DNA of 41,574 bases, taken from Holtermannia corniformis. Its lineage: Eukaryota; Basidiomycota; Tremellomycetes; Holtermanniales. Shown here one piece after another: positions 10,132 to 20,139 of this stretch. The first letter of the stretch is position 1, and each line of letters begins with the position of its first letter. The stretch is taken from contig BCIJ01000015.1 of assembly GCA_001599935.1 (NCBI GenBank), positions 449,932 through 491,505 of the forward strand, written 5' to 3'. Under the pieces are notes generated by a model. That model was not told where the DNA came from and made no database searches. It was given only the letters and a program-made list of their open reading frames with translations. The position numbers and the translations under genes were made by a program.

Positions 10132-10527
10132 ATGAAGAGCGAGGACAAGGAGAACATCCCACCCATCGACTGGCCGGCTCCGCCCACTCACCAACGTGAT
10201 CCCGGGGCACAGTCCCTCCGCCCCCGATTCGATCCATCACTTGACTCTCGGACAATGATGGCTCCGCGTGATGTGATAGTTGCCCTGGCGGCGATCCGGG
10301 CTCAAGTCGAAGATGTGCGGAGGGAGATAGTGATGCTCCGGCAGATGAGCTTGGTCGCGCAGCAAGCGGCGCTTGGGGAGTCCATCGGCCCTGTCCGGAT
10401 CAGCGACCTTCAACCAGTCCGGGCACCTACGGTGCAACAACATACCCAACCGCTCGTTTTGACTATCCGTCAACGGTCAACGGTCATGGTTGATTCTTCC
10501 AGAGCAAGTCTTTGCCTTCGAGTGTGA
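10132..10527 (+). CDS. Small hypothetical protein with a coiled-coil segment
   Basis: An ATG in good context (CGACCATGA) opens 131 codons starting MKSEDKENIPPIDWP. The DKENIPP-type motif recurs in unrelated fungal proteins. Residues about 42-80 (RDVIVALAAIRAQVEDVRRE) are likely helical and coiled. The C-terminal 25 residues look less protein-like, so a small intron or early end near 10480 is possible. Function unknown. Confidence 0.45.
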   Translation: MKSEDKENIPPIDWPAPPTHQRDPGAQSLRPRFDPSLDSRTMMAPRDVIVALAAIRAQVEDVRREIVMLRQMSLVAQQAALGESIGPVRISDLQPVRAPTVQQHTQPLVLTIRQRSTVMVDSSRASLCLRV

Positions 10528-10858
10528 CCATGTATTGTGTGACAGAGTTGAGCAACGCGTTTCAGCTGCGTTTCAGGATAGGTTGTGCTGTCACAGTCTG
10601 CAGTCTCTTAGTCGATCGACCGATGGAAGCTACTACAGCCATCATGATGCAGATTAGACGTGCTAGGATAGCCCTACGCTCGCCATCCTCTGCCAGATAC
10701 TGCTCAAAGCACACCGTCTGTGACCAGCCAGATTTCATGTGATTCCCCCGTTGATGGCACATTCCTGATCTGGGCCACTGTACGTCTCTCCATATCACCA
10801 CGTCCGATCCGTCTCTTCACCAACACCTGTCTATCCTCCCGCTCAAGAACTCTATAGC

Positions 10859-12546
10859 ATGCCGCAGCACTCAAAGTCGGTGCAGCCCACGCCCAAGCCA
10901 ACCAGCACCGGTCAAACCTCCGACATTCGCACAGACACCAAGCCCACCTCGGCGCAAGATTCGTCGGCACCGGCCTCGAGTGCTGCACAGAAGAAGGCCA
11001 AAGATGGGGCACAGAGCAGTGTGCGCCCTCGGTCGGGCACCGCGTCTCAAGCCATAGCTCCCAGACTCAAGGCCAAGCCGACCAGCTCATCCGACGGCAA
11101 GGGTCCTTCCAAGACGGCCATGTCATCCGCCCAGCCTCTGTCATCCGGCTCATCCAGTCTACGAACCTCCACCGCCCCCGCAGATGCAATCGTCGCCTAT
11201 AACAAGGCCGCGTCGGCTCCGGCCACGACCCCGTCTCGCTCGGAGTCTCACCTTACGAGAACGAAGACAAGACGCCACCAAGAGAGTCACAGAGCCCACC
11301 CTCAAATCGAAGCTGGCTAGTGACTACAGCCGCTCGCGTCACGCAGACGTCGGTCGACCGTACGGCGCCGGGCTCGTCTCGCTCGCATGCCAAGCAAGCG
11401 GCGCTACGGGCAAACCCGAGCTACACCAACGCGAACGCGGTCAAAGTGGCTGGTAAGGGGATTGTGGTGCTGGGGCAGAAGCGAGATCGGCAGTCAACGA
11501 CTGGCAAGGTTCGAGGCATTGAGCAAGCTGACCGGGTGAGTCATTGTGGCAAGGAACACGTGTGTGAATGTAGCTGACGTCTGCAGCGTCGGTCGCGCGA
11601 AGCGGCAGCCGTGCCCGTGGCGACGGCCAGCTCGACTAGCCTCGCACAGCAGTCATCAGGGTCTACCGACTTGCTCTCCCGCCTCGAAGCCCTCGAATCC
11701 CAGATGGCTGCCCTCACAACCGAGAACGCCAACCTCTGTCCACTGAGGGGCGCGGTTGACAGCCTCCAGACGCACCTCGAATCAGTCCAAGCCGAGCTGC
11801 GTCCGATGAAGAGCATGTGTGAGAACTTGACAAAGAAGAGCAAGGCGATGCGGGCGCAACTGAGCTACCTCGACGTGAGTGGTACAAGATGCTTGTAAAC
11901 AAAAGCTGACATGTGATTGGCCAGGCTCAAAAGCGCCGAGAAGATCAAGCGCAGCTGAGCCTACTCACTCGCAGCGCCGCTGATCTCGTCATTGCGCGCC
12001 ATGGCACGTACAAGAGCAGCACTGACTCATCCGAAGACGTCAAAGCCGCTCTCGCCTTCATACCGCTGCCCAAAAGTACGCCGAACCGACATTTTGCTGG
12101 TGATTGCTGATAAAGAGGCAGACATCCAAGCTCGTTTCGCGAAGAGTATCGACGGAGAAGACGCTCGATCCCCAGCCTCCTTCTCGCGTACGGAAGCAGC
12201 CCATCCAAATCTGGCACCGGCGCGTCTTCTTTCGGCATTGCTCGCTAACCGTGAAGCCATGCGGCCTCACAATCAGTGGGTGGTGGTGAGCGTGATCTAC
12301 GCTTTGGGCAAGGACGTCGACAGGTATCTCACAACGATACAAAACGAGCCGTCTCGGTACGAGCCGGTTCCTTTGCCCTTCCTTACCGGAGTCGCCGAAG
12401 ACGAAGGGTGGGAAGCCGAAGCGTTGGCGACGGGATTCAATGTCCCCATCTACACTGCCAAAGCCAAATCTTGGTCCGAAAGCCAGTCGAACAGCCCTGC
12501 AAAAGGAGGCAAGAGCGTCAAGACGAGAGCGCAATGGCTGTTTTGA
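10859..12546 (+). pseudogene. Coiled-coil family copy B, frameshifted in exon 1
   Basis: The exons match copy A: 10859-11535, 11587-11874, 11925-12075 and 12122-12546, with introns of 51, 50 and 46 nt at the corresponding sites. Copy A's second intron is absent here. Exon 1 starts in one frame (MPQHSKSVQPTPKPTS) but the family motif (GSSRSHAKQAALRANPSY) is in another. Alignment with A (LGVSPYENEDKTPP against LGSSRYENKDKTPP) puts a one- or two-base indel between 11203 and about 11240, since the downstream frame has a stop at 11200-11202. Everything downstream is open: coiled coil (LEALESQMAALTTENANL), then the C-terminal domain with HPNLAP and MRPHNQW. The lesion could be a real mutation or an assembly error. 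Homology to A is certain from motif order and intron positions. Confidence 0.7.
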
Positions 12547-13282
12547 AGCAAACAAGATAGCCGTCCTCCATCCTAGTCGACTGTCGCTCTCGCGCCTCGC
12601 TCGTCTAATATTTCGCTCCTCTCAATAGCCGACTTTCGCCGTCTCCGACTCCCTCGACCGTGCACACGCGTTTGTATGCGCCCGACCAAAGTCTTTCCGA
12701 TATTGACGCCTTTCTACCTTCAGCCTGTACTATCCACCATCTACCAACTCTTCCGTTGCCTGTGAGTGAAAAACGAACTGCACCAACGAGCTCTGACCTT
12801 CTATTCACCAGCGCCGTCGCGCACTTTGAACAAGCGGTCTTCTGAGATGTATAATCTGATCTCGTCGTCGTAGGCCCGTCTGTCTCCACGCCACCAACCA
12901 TTGAAGACTGATCGTCCGTGGCTTTTTCCGCTCGTCTGTGCCATCCGCGGCTGTGCACCGATGGTGGACCAAGTGCGCATTCGGCCCCTAGCCTGTCCGC
13001 TGGTCACCGTAGAGCGGTTCGCTAGGAGGACAGTGACGGCAGCGCACGCGGCTGCGAATGTGCTTGCCTATGGTTAAAGTGCGTCAGTATCGTGGTCCCG
13101 AACGTGAGGGCCGTGATCGATCATTATGTACAACGGCTGTCTTCCAATCGAACGCGCTCACTCCGCATAGCGAGTACGTCTTCACTATTCGACCCGTGAT
13201 AAGCTGTGCATGGCGTTTGGTAGGGAAATCATGCATGAACACTCAACATGATGACTCGAGCTTCCTCAATAACTCCTAAAGG
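12547..13282. other. Intergenic, no gene seen
   Basis: Short frames only, none with protein-like composition or splice support. It presumably holds the 3' flank of copy B and the 5' flank of copy D. Confidence 0.5.
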
Positions 13283-14808
13283 GTGTGCAAGCTACCCAGC
13301 TCCGAATCAGAGCAATTACACGGACTGAAAACATTCACCCTTCCACCCAGGCGCCCGTCGATACCGCGATTTCAGTGGAAGGTGGTCGACGCCGCTGCGG
13401 TCGACGCTACCGTCTTGCGCGCCCCACTATACGTCGCAAATGCAGCGGCGTCGCACTTGTTGAACCCATTTGCATGGTTGCTTGCGGTGAATGTCTTGCA
13501 CAATGCTTCGCTGGGTTGTCAAAGAACGCAAGCAGGAGATGCAACACTTCTTTGCCCTCCAACGCGCGCAGGCGGGCGATCGTGCCGGTTTCGTACGCAG
13601 AGACGAGATACAGCGCACGCGGAGCGATTGGCCCATTACGCAGCCATCGCAGACGGAGATTTGGAGATGCTCGATGAAGCGGCACGGGTCGAGCGTGCAG
13701 CCGTCTTGATGCCGGGGGACGCGGAGAACATGTTGGCGACGATCGAGGCTGAGTGGGCGACTCAACTCGAGGTCTGTCGGTCGGGAGCGCAGACGTTGGC
13801 TGACAAGCCAGACCGAGGCAGCAGCAGCATAGCAGACTCGCCAAGCGTACCGAGACCAATACAAGCGCGCAATCGAGTAGCGTCCGATTGGCAACACTGA
13901 CGTACAACGTGCCGTCTCGGGCGTCATGCTCAAGATCGCGCAACTATTCCGGTTCGAGAAGCAGACCCAAGCACTCTCACAGGCATCTTCGGCAAACTCT
14001 GGTTACTCGCATGCTTCGAACGTGACCATTTTTGCCGACATGCTGCCAATCTTCCTCGGCGCCGTGGAGGTGCGTTTGGTCGTGTCGAATGGGCCTTGCT
14101 GACCGGTAGGAATACTGGAAGCGCGTGTCGAACTCGTACAATGACTTGGGAAGCAAGCATCACAAACTGTTACGCGTGTTCAAAGTGGCCTAGCATGAAA
14201 ACCCCGCTCGGGACCGCGCTCTCTTCAGTCTACTCGGCCGAGCCGTGTCGTTCGGCGGGTTCTGAAGTTCGCTCCCGAACTGGGACCGGCAGACGACAGT
14301 CAATCAGTCAAGCGCATTCTGGTGTACTCGACCCTGAGCTCTGATGAGTCTGCTACTCACGTTTAGTCTCGGACATTGCTGACGTGTTGCAGGAAAAGCT
14401 ATAGCGAGCGTTGGATCACGAGCAGCTTACCCGAACGTTCACCCGACCCGCTTCATCTCGGAACTTTTCAACAGCCGAGTGATGATGACGCCGGACAATG
14501 TCTGGCTACGTGTTGCGCTAGAAGCCATCGGGCATTCGTTGACGCTGCAAACGGGGCCACCACAGGGCATCCTGTCGATCCCAAAGCAATCCCTCGGCGA
14601 GACAGACTACGAGGACGACGCTGCGCCAAGCATCTACAGTTTCCTTCTCACCGACAGCGTTGACCGACTGGCAAACGTGCCCGAGAGCCTCAAAGTCCGC
14701 GGCGGTACCAAGCGCGCAAAAAAGTTAATCGCCATGGCAGGAATGTATCATCTGTCTGGCTGCTGCATGTGCAAGCGTTCACATTTCTCATCAAGACATG
14801 AAACATGA
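13283..14808 (+). pseudogene. Coiled-coil family copy D, heavily decayed
   Basis: The C-terminal domain is recognisable: after an acceptor at 14391-14392 the phase-1 frame reads KAIASVGSR, AAYPNVHPTRF and MMTPDNVWLRVALEAIG, aligning with AHPNLGP and MRPNNQWVVISVVYALG of copy A, and the phase-1 intron position is conserved. Upstream are helical blocks (ERKQEMQHFFALQRAQAGDR at about 13525; LAHYAAIADGDLEMLDEAAR at about 13630) in different frames, two in-frame TAG codons in an otherwise open block at about 13815-13885, another TAG at about 14190, and a further frame change before 14340. A possible trace of the N-terminal NPxY motif lies near 13410-13450 (LRAPLYVANA). The number of lesions makes this a dead copy. 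Confidence 0.6.
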
Positions 14809-14848
14809 CAATCATCGCCTCGTTGCCTCGTCCGATCGTTTCAACCCG

Positions 14849-16622
14849 TCAAAACTCGAGCTCTTCCCTCGTCACGGCGCGCTCCTCTTCCTCGTCAAAC
14901 GCCTTGTCCCCGTTTGGCACGCTCAACCCCCGGTTGACGGCCGGTCGGGGCAGGGTGCCAAACCCGCGAGTGTCACCGGCTGGACCGCGCGGGTTGCGGA
15001 GAAGTAGGCTGGCTGTTGCGCTTGGCGCGGCGGACATTGTGGCGTAGTCGCGCAGGTTACCGGACGATCGCTGTGGGGTGAGGGATCGTGCTGGATCGCG
15101 CGAGACGACGGGGCCGTGAAAGCCGCGGAGGTCGGGCATCGACTTTTTGATCCGCAGTTTGGGCGAGAGCTGACCGCTGGCGGTCGAGTACGGCGAGAGG
15201 TAGGACGAGGCGGCGGGGTTGAGCTGTGCACGCGAAGTTTTCCGGTTCATGCCCTAATGTCAGCGCGATCGGTGTCGATAGGCGTACCTTTTCCCCACGG
15301 GTGACGACGACGTAGCGCTCATCGCCTTCGCCGACCGAGCAGTGCCAGAGATCGAGCTTTTGCGCGACGAGGTGGACAATGCGGCGTTCGCGCGCTTGTA
15401 GGCTGCGAGAGAATGCGAGCTCGTCCCTCATCCGATCCTCTTTGAAGACGAGGACGCGCGAGTAAATGTCGAGTGCGACCGGGTCGTTGAGGTCGAGCGT
15501 GGTCGGCAACCGATCCTCGCTCGCGCTGACGGGCGGGCTCTCGTCTTCGTCCTCCTCGATCGACTCGTGGCGGATCGGGACAGGCGGCGGCCCCATGCCA
15601 CCGGGTTGGTAGTGGTATTCCGCCCCACTGGGACCGTTCCACCGCGTAGCCGTGACGCCGCCTGTACCAAGACTGACGTCCTTGTCAAACTGCATACTGC
15701 GCATCCGCTTGATCGCCTTGTCGCGCTCGATCCGTTCCTTTTCTCCAGCCTGGAGGACCTTTTTGTACTCGACACGGAGCTTGCGGCCGCTCACGTCGTA
15801 GCCGTTGAGCGCGGCGACGACGGCATCGGCCTCTGACGGCGCGCGAAAGTTTGCGAACGCCAGGCCACGGAACACGCCATTGTCGTGGTGATAGTTGAAC
15901 GCGTACGGGAGGGGAGCCCCGAGAGATTCCTAATGTCAGCGGGGTCGGACCGAATCGACTTACGATCACGCTCAGCAGGGTCTCGCGGCTGATAGCAAAC
16001 GGAATGTTTTTAATCACAATCGCGGTCGGGATGATCTCTTCGTCGAGCTGACCGCCGTACGAGGTGCGGGCGAGGTTGCCAAGCGACTGTGAGCCGTACG
16101 TTGGTAGAGCGTTGTAGGCCGGGGCGCCCATGGCGCCAAAGCCCGATGGATCGATCGGCAGTGCATACGAGTAGAAACCGTTCGACGAGCCGGTCGTCGG
16201 GTTGGACGTTGACGACGTCGAGCTCAGAGCTGGCGGCGACTGATCTCGGTACGGGTACGACGCGGTGGATTCACGCGAGTGAGGGAGCGGAGGCAGGTTT
16301 GCAGGGTCGAGCCACGACTACTGTCAGCTTGGTCGATCCGACGCAGACTCACATTCGGGAGTCCAGCTCGTTGACCACGCGCTGGCGCGCCCCATCCGGT
16401 CGATCCGCTCGTCATCCCAACCGGCGCAAACACGCCATCATACTTGTTCGGTGCGCCAAGGTTGTACACATGGCGTTGCGGGTACGTTGGCGACGTTGGA
16501 CTAAACGGAGGAGGACTAGACGGGGACGCGGCCGAGCTCGAGTGCGAGTGGCGCGACGACGAGAGCGAGAGCGAGAGGCTGTGGAGCGGCGGCAGCAGAT
16601 CTGGCGAGTGCGCGTGCTGCAT
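14849..16622 (-). CDS. RRM and R3H domain RNA-binding protein (Pin4/Cip2-like)
   Basis: Four exons on the minus strand (16622-16353, 16317-15964, 15929-15288, 15253-14849) give 556 residues; introns are 35, 34 and 34 nt. Residues 1-180 are Ser/Pro-rich. An RRM spans about 185-265 with RNP2 IVIKNI and RNP1 RGLAFANF, and intron 2 splits it. A basic linker (GEKERIERDKAIKRMRSMQF) and an acidic stretch precede an R3H domain at about 355-420 (DIYSRVLVFKEDRM, RRIVHLVAQKL, YVVVTR) carrying the R-x3-H signature. This RRM-then-R3H order is known from fungal cytoplasmic mRNA-binding proteins of the Pin4/Cip2 type, so a role in mRNA stability or translation is likely. The ATG at 16622 was chosen because the 42 upstream in-frame codons look like leader. 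The C-terminus is Ser/Arg-rich with an acidic end. Confidence 0.88.
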
Positions 16623-16771
16623 CGTGTCGTGGGTCGTCAAGTCGTGAGCAATCAAGCAATCAAGCAAGCAAGCAACAAGGATGTTTATGCCAAACGACGG
16701 TCGAGGACAACGGCGTTTGCGGTTTCGGCGTTTCGGCGTTTGCAGCAAACGGGGTTAAGCTGATGCATTCA

Positions 16772-18269
16772 CTACGTATGGCCATTCACTCGCGCCTGGC
16801 CAGTCTCCTGATCGGCCGCGCCGAGCTGCTTGCCCAGCGTAAAGAATGAACGGTATGGGATCAGGTCAGCCGCAGGGTTCAGCTCGAGCCCAAAACCGGG
16901 GGCGTCGGACAGGTCGATCTTGCCGTTGATCGGCAGTGGCTCATTCAGGAAGAGGTCGCCAAAGGAGGGGTGGATCGACTTGCCGTCGGGCGAGTTGGCC
17001 TGCGCGACGTGAGCGAGCGTGAATAGGCCTCGACTGGCGCCACGCCCAGCGACTCACGATATACTCGCAAAACTCGGAATTCGGAAAGCTCATGATCGCC
17101 TGAAAGCTGTACGGCCCCGAGCCGTGCGGGACGACGGGGATATCATATGCCGCCGCCTGAGGTCAGCTCGGCTCCTACCGTCCGCACCCACCATTGCCGC
17201 GACCTTGATCAGTTCGGTCAAACCGCCGAGCCACATGACGTCTGGCTGAATGATATCGATCGCACGGCCCTCGATCAGCTTGCGGAAGCCGTATTTCGAG
17301 TATTCGTGCTCGCCCGTCGTCCACTTGACAGTCGGGAGCGCTTGTTTGATCTGTCATCAGCTTGCTCTGGCAGCAGGGACGCACCATCTTGTGACCGTCG
17401 AAATCATCCGGGTGGAGGACCTCTTCCCACCAGTGGATGCCGACGTCGGCCTTGATGCACGCTTCCGCGAGCTCGATCGCATACTGCGGCGTGAGCGACA
17501 TGTAGCAGTCGACCATGATCGGGTAGTCGGGCCCGACGGCTTGACGGTGTTTCTTGAGGAACGCGACGTTCTTGCGCAGGCCGGCAGGGCCATCAGACGG
17601 TCCAAACGGTAGCGGTACCTTGCCGCCCCAGAAGCCCATGCGCTGAGCTTCAACCGGGAGCGGACCGGTCAGGTAGAGCGGGATCTCGGGTTTCGTCCGG
17701 CCGCCAATCATCTTGTACACGGGCTCGTTGCGGAGCTTGCCAAGCAGATCCCACAGCGCGAGGTCGACGACGGAAATGGCGGCGAGAGGCAACCCTTTGC
17801 GTCCGTAGAATGTCGAAGCGCGAAACATCTGTCGTCAGCATTGACCACGCTCGCGCGCACTCACCTGATCCCACATCAAGTTCGTGTCGCGCGGGTCTTG
17901 GCCGACGAGGAAGCGCTTGAAATGCTCTTCGATCAGGAAGCATGCGGGCGGCCCGCCAAAGCCAGTGGCGTAGCCTTGGGTGCCGTCGTCGGCCGTGATC
18001 TTGACAAACAGCGAGCCGAGGACGCCGATACCCCACGACGTGCGCGAGTGGCGATACTCTTCGTATTTCGACATCGGATTGGCGATATCGCCCGATACGA
18101 TCCAGTGGTTGGCATCTTGGCTGCGACCGTCAGCGCAGGCGCCCAGCGCGCCACTCACCGGTGGTAATCCCCGCCCGAACCATTCGCGCTCGGCACAAAC
18201 GTCTCGACAGTTGCCTGCCGTCAGCTCGGCCGCTCACAGACCACTCACAATCTTGGGCCACGACTTCAT
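16772..18269 (-). CDS. LRA3: L-rhamnonate dehydratase (enolase superfamily)
   Basis: Seven exons (18269-18249, 18214-18159, 18120-17865, 17828-17385, 17350-17192, 17156-17058, 16999-16772) give 420 residues; introns are 34, 38, 36, 34, 35 and 58 nt. The enzyme dehydrates L-rhamnonate to 2-keto-3-deoxy-L-rhamnonate in the non-phosphorylating fungal L-rhamnose pathway. Family hallmarks are visible: SRTSWGIGVLG and TGFGGPPACFLIEEHF in the N-terminal capping domain, FYGRKGLPLAAISVVDLALWD, the metal ligands D218 (IMVDCYMS), E247 (HWWEE) and E273 (TTGEHEY), and the catalytic H323 (PVVPHGSGPYS). The first exon is only seven codons; it is required to give an ATG and matches the divergent-promoter layout. 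The gene shares a 167-bp intergenic region with the L-rhamnose dehydrogenase gene, which strongly supports the substrate assignment. Cytosolic by absence of any signal. Confidence 0.9.
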
Positions 18270-18436
18270 CTTGGCTAGTTTTGGGTCAAGAGTCACCTGG
18301 CAACCGGGCTATAACCCATTCGGCGCACGGACTGTCTTTGGTCCATCCCGGGCCGGACCGTCACGTGTTTCGGGGGTGAGCGCCGAGATTCATCCGTAGC
18401 GCACAGCGAGCGCAGCAAGCGTCGATCTAGACAACC
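18270..18436. promoter_or_regulatory. Divergent promoter of the rhamnose gene pair
   Basis: This 167-bp interval separates two start codons pointing outward. It contains a CACGTG E-box at 18362-18367, a TATA-like CTATAA near 18310, and several CGG/CCG triplets (for example CCCGGGCCGGACCG) of the kind bound by Zn2Cys6 factors. Shared control by the neighbouring Zn2Cys6 regulator is an inference. Confidence 0.55.
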
Positions 18437-19348
18437 ATGAGCGCGTTGTTGACAGGCAAGATTGCGGTCGTGACGGGGAGTAGTCAAGGGATCGGGCGGG
18501 CCGTTGCGATCGGTAAGTGTGCGTGCGACGACGTTGCTGACGCCAGCTTGTGCGCGTAACGGGGCGGATGTCGTGCTGCACCATCTTGGCGCTCAGACGC
18601 TGGCGGATGCTCAAGGGGCTCAGCGCGAGATTGAGACGATAGGCCGCCGCGCGGTACTGGTCGCGGGCGATATCGCGTCGCCGGAAACGTCGCAAAAGGT
18701 ACGGCTCGCCGATCGACCGCGCTAACGCTAGATCGTCCACACCGCCGTCGCGACTTTTGGCCGGATCGACGTGCTCGTGTCCAACGCCGGCATCTGTCCG
18801 TTCCACGCGTTCCTTTCGATGCCGTTCGAGCTGTACCGCCGCGTCGGGAGCGTCAACATGGACGGCGCGTTCTTGATCACCCAGGCGGTCGCGAACCAGA
18901 TGGCGTCCCAGTCGCCTCAAGGCGGCTCTATCGTGGCCATCAGCTCCATATCGGCTTTAATGGGTGGCGGCGAGCAGACGCACTATACACCGACCAAAGC
19001 AGGCGTCAAGAGCTTGATGGAGAGTTGTGCGATTGCGCTCGGCCCGCTCGGGATTCGGTGCAACGCCGTCTTGCCAGGTGGGTGTCGGTGTATAGACTAG
19101 GCTGACAGTAGGCACTATCGAGACGCCGATCAACGCCGACGACTTGTCCGACCCGGTCAAGCGTGCGGCGCAGATCCAGCGCTGTCCGCTCGGCCGCCTC
19201 GGTCGCCCCGAGGAGATTGCCGACCCGGTCGTGTTCATGGCGAGCGACATGGCGCGCTACGGTGCGTCTTTATTGCCTGACCGAGCTGATGGCAGTGACC
19301 GGTGCTTCGCTGCTTGTCGACGGCGGGATGGCCATCAGCTTGCAGTAG
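18437..19348 (+). CDS. LRA1: L-rhamnose 1-dehydrogenase (short-chain dehydrogenase)
   Basis: Five exons (18437-18512, 18547-18698, 18732-19077, 19112-19261, 19296-19348) give 258 residues; introns are 34, 33, 34 and 34 nt. It is a classical SDR: TGSSQGIG cofactor motif at 13-20, NAG at 94-96, catalytic S148, Y161 and K165 (HYTPTKAG), and a GIRCNAVLPGTI segment after the active site. The ARNGADVVLHH and HYTPTKAG sequences and the LVDGG...LQ C-terminus resemble fungal L-rhamnose 1-dehydrogenases, which oxidise L-rhamnose to L-rhamnono-lactone with NAD(P). The divergent L-rhamnonate dehydratase neighbour, acting two steps later, supports this over a generic SDR. Cofactor preference cannot be read with confidence. 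Confidence 0.85.
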
Positions 19349-19416
19349 CGCCACGTTCGGGGGAGCGAGGCCGAGCCGGACGCTCCGGACGTAACGTAGT
19401 TATAGCTGTTGCATCC

Positions 19417-19488
19417 ATGTCCATCGATACACCCACAGCATGGCGCAGACCCACCCGTCGCCTAACGGGCCTGCACGCCGCATCCTGA
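19417..19488 (+). promoter_or_regulatory. Possible upstream open reading frame overlapping the cupin start
   Basis: An ATG 23 bases upstream of the cupin ATG opens a 23-codon out-of-frame ORF ending at 19488, inside the cupin gene. If it is in the transcript leader it would reduce cupin translation. The transcript start is unknown. Confidence 0.35.
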
Positions 19489-19994
19489 CCTCGCACAACC
19501 TCGACGGGACGATCCGAACCCATGTCGACGAGGTCGAGCCGAGACCGGTGCTGTTGCCGACGAGCAAAAACGGCCGAGCAGACGCCTACCTCGCATCCCT
19601 CTGGGCAACCACCACCTCTCCCGCCGTCAGCAGCTACACGCTCGACCTGGCCAACCCGGCCGAAGACGCGTCCAAGTCGGTCGACGGCCTGTTCGTGGCG
19701 AACGGGACAAACTGCCAGGTGACCGACCTCGAGCCCGGGGCCGAGGCGCCGATGCACCGCACATCGACCGTCGACTACAACATCTTCATCAGCGGCAGCG
19801 CCTACCTGATCACCCCTATCGCCGGCGGCCGGACCGAAGAGACACTGGTCAAAGCGGGAGACACGGTGGTTCAGAGGGGAACGCTGCATGCGTGGAGGGC
19901 AGGGTCAGACGGGGCGCGATGGGTCACGGTGCTCGTCGGCGCCGAGGCCGTCAAGGACGCGCAGGGGCGAGCTCTGGAGGATGTACCAATATGA
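19440..19994 (+). CDS. Cupin-domain protein
   Basis: A single exon of 184 codons, unlike its intron-rich neighbours. The central part is a small beta-barrel cupin: LEPGAEAPMHRTSTVDYNIF with a conserved His, then GSAYLI, and AGDTVVQRGTLHAW with the second motif His. The HRT-x-DY and VQRGT-x-HAW pattern is typical of a widespread fungal cupin family of uncharacterised enzymes or binding proteins. It starts 91 bp after the dehydrogenase stop on the same strand and precedes the Zn2Cys6 regulator, so a role linked to sugar or lactone metabolism is possible, but no substrate can be assigned. Confidence 0.8.
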   Translation: MAQTHPSPNGPARRILTSHNLDGTIRTHVDEVEPRPVLLPTSKNGRADAYLASLWATTTSPAVSSYTLDLANPAEDASKSVDGLFVANGTNCQVTDLEPGAEAPMHRTSTVDYNIFISGSAYLITPIAGGRTEETLVKAGDTVVQRGTLHAWRAGSDGARWVTVLVGAEAVKDAQGRALEDVPI

Positions 19995-20139
19995 TGAATA
20001 GGCGCGGTCTGCGTGCCTTTTGCAGTGTTAAGACTATTCGGACGCCTAACCCGTGTGCCTAGTCACGCGCCTATCGCAGTGTCAGACACCTATTTCCCGC
20101 ACGGCCCTTTGGTGGTCCGACTCGGGGGTTGCTGTCACC

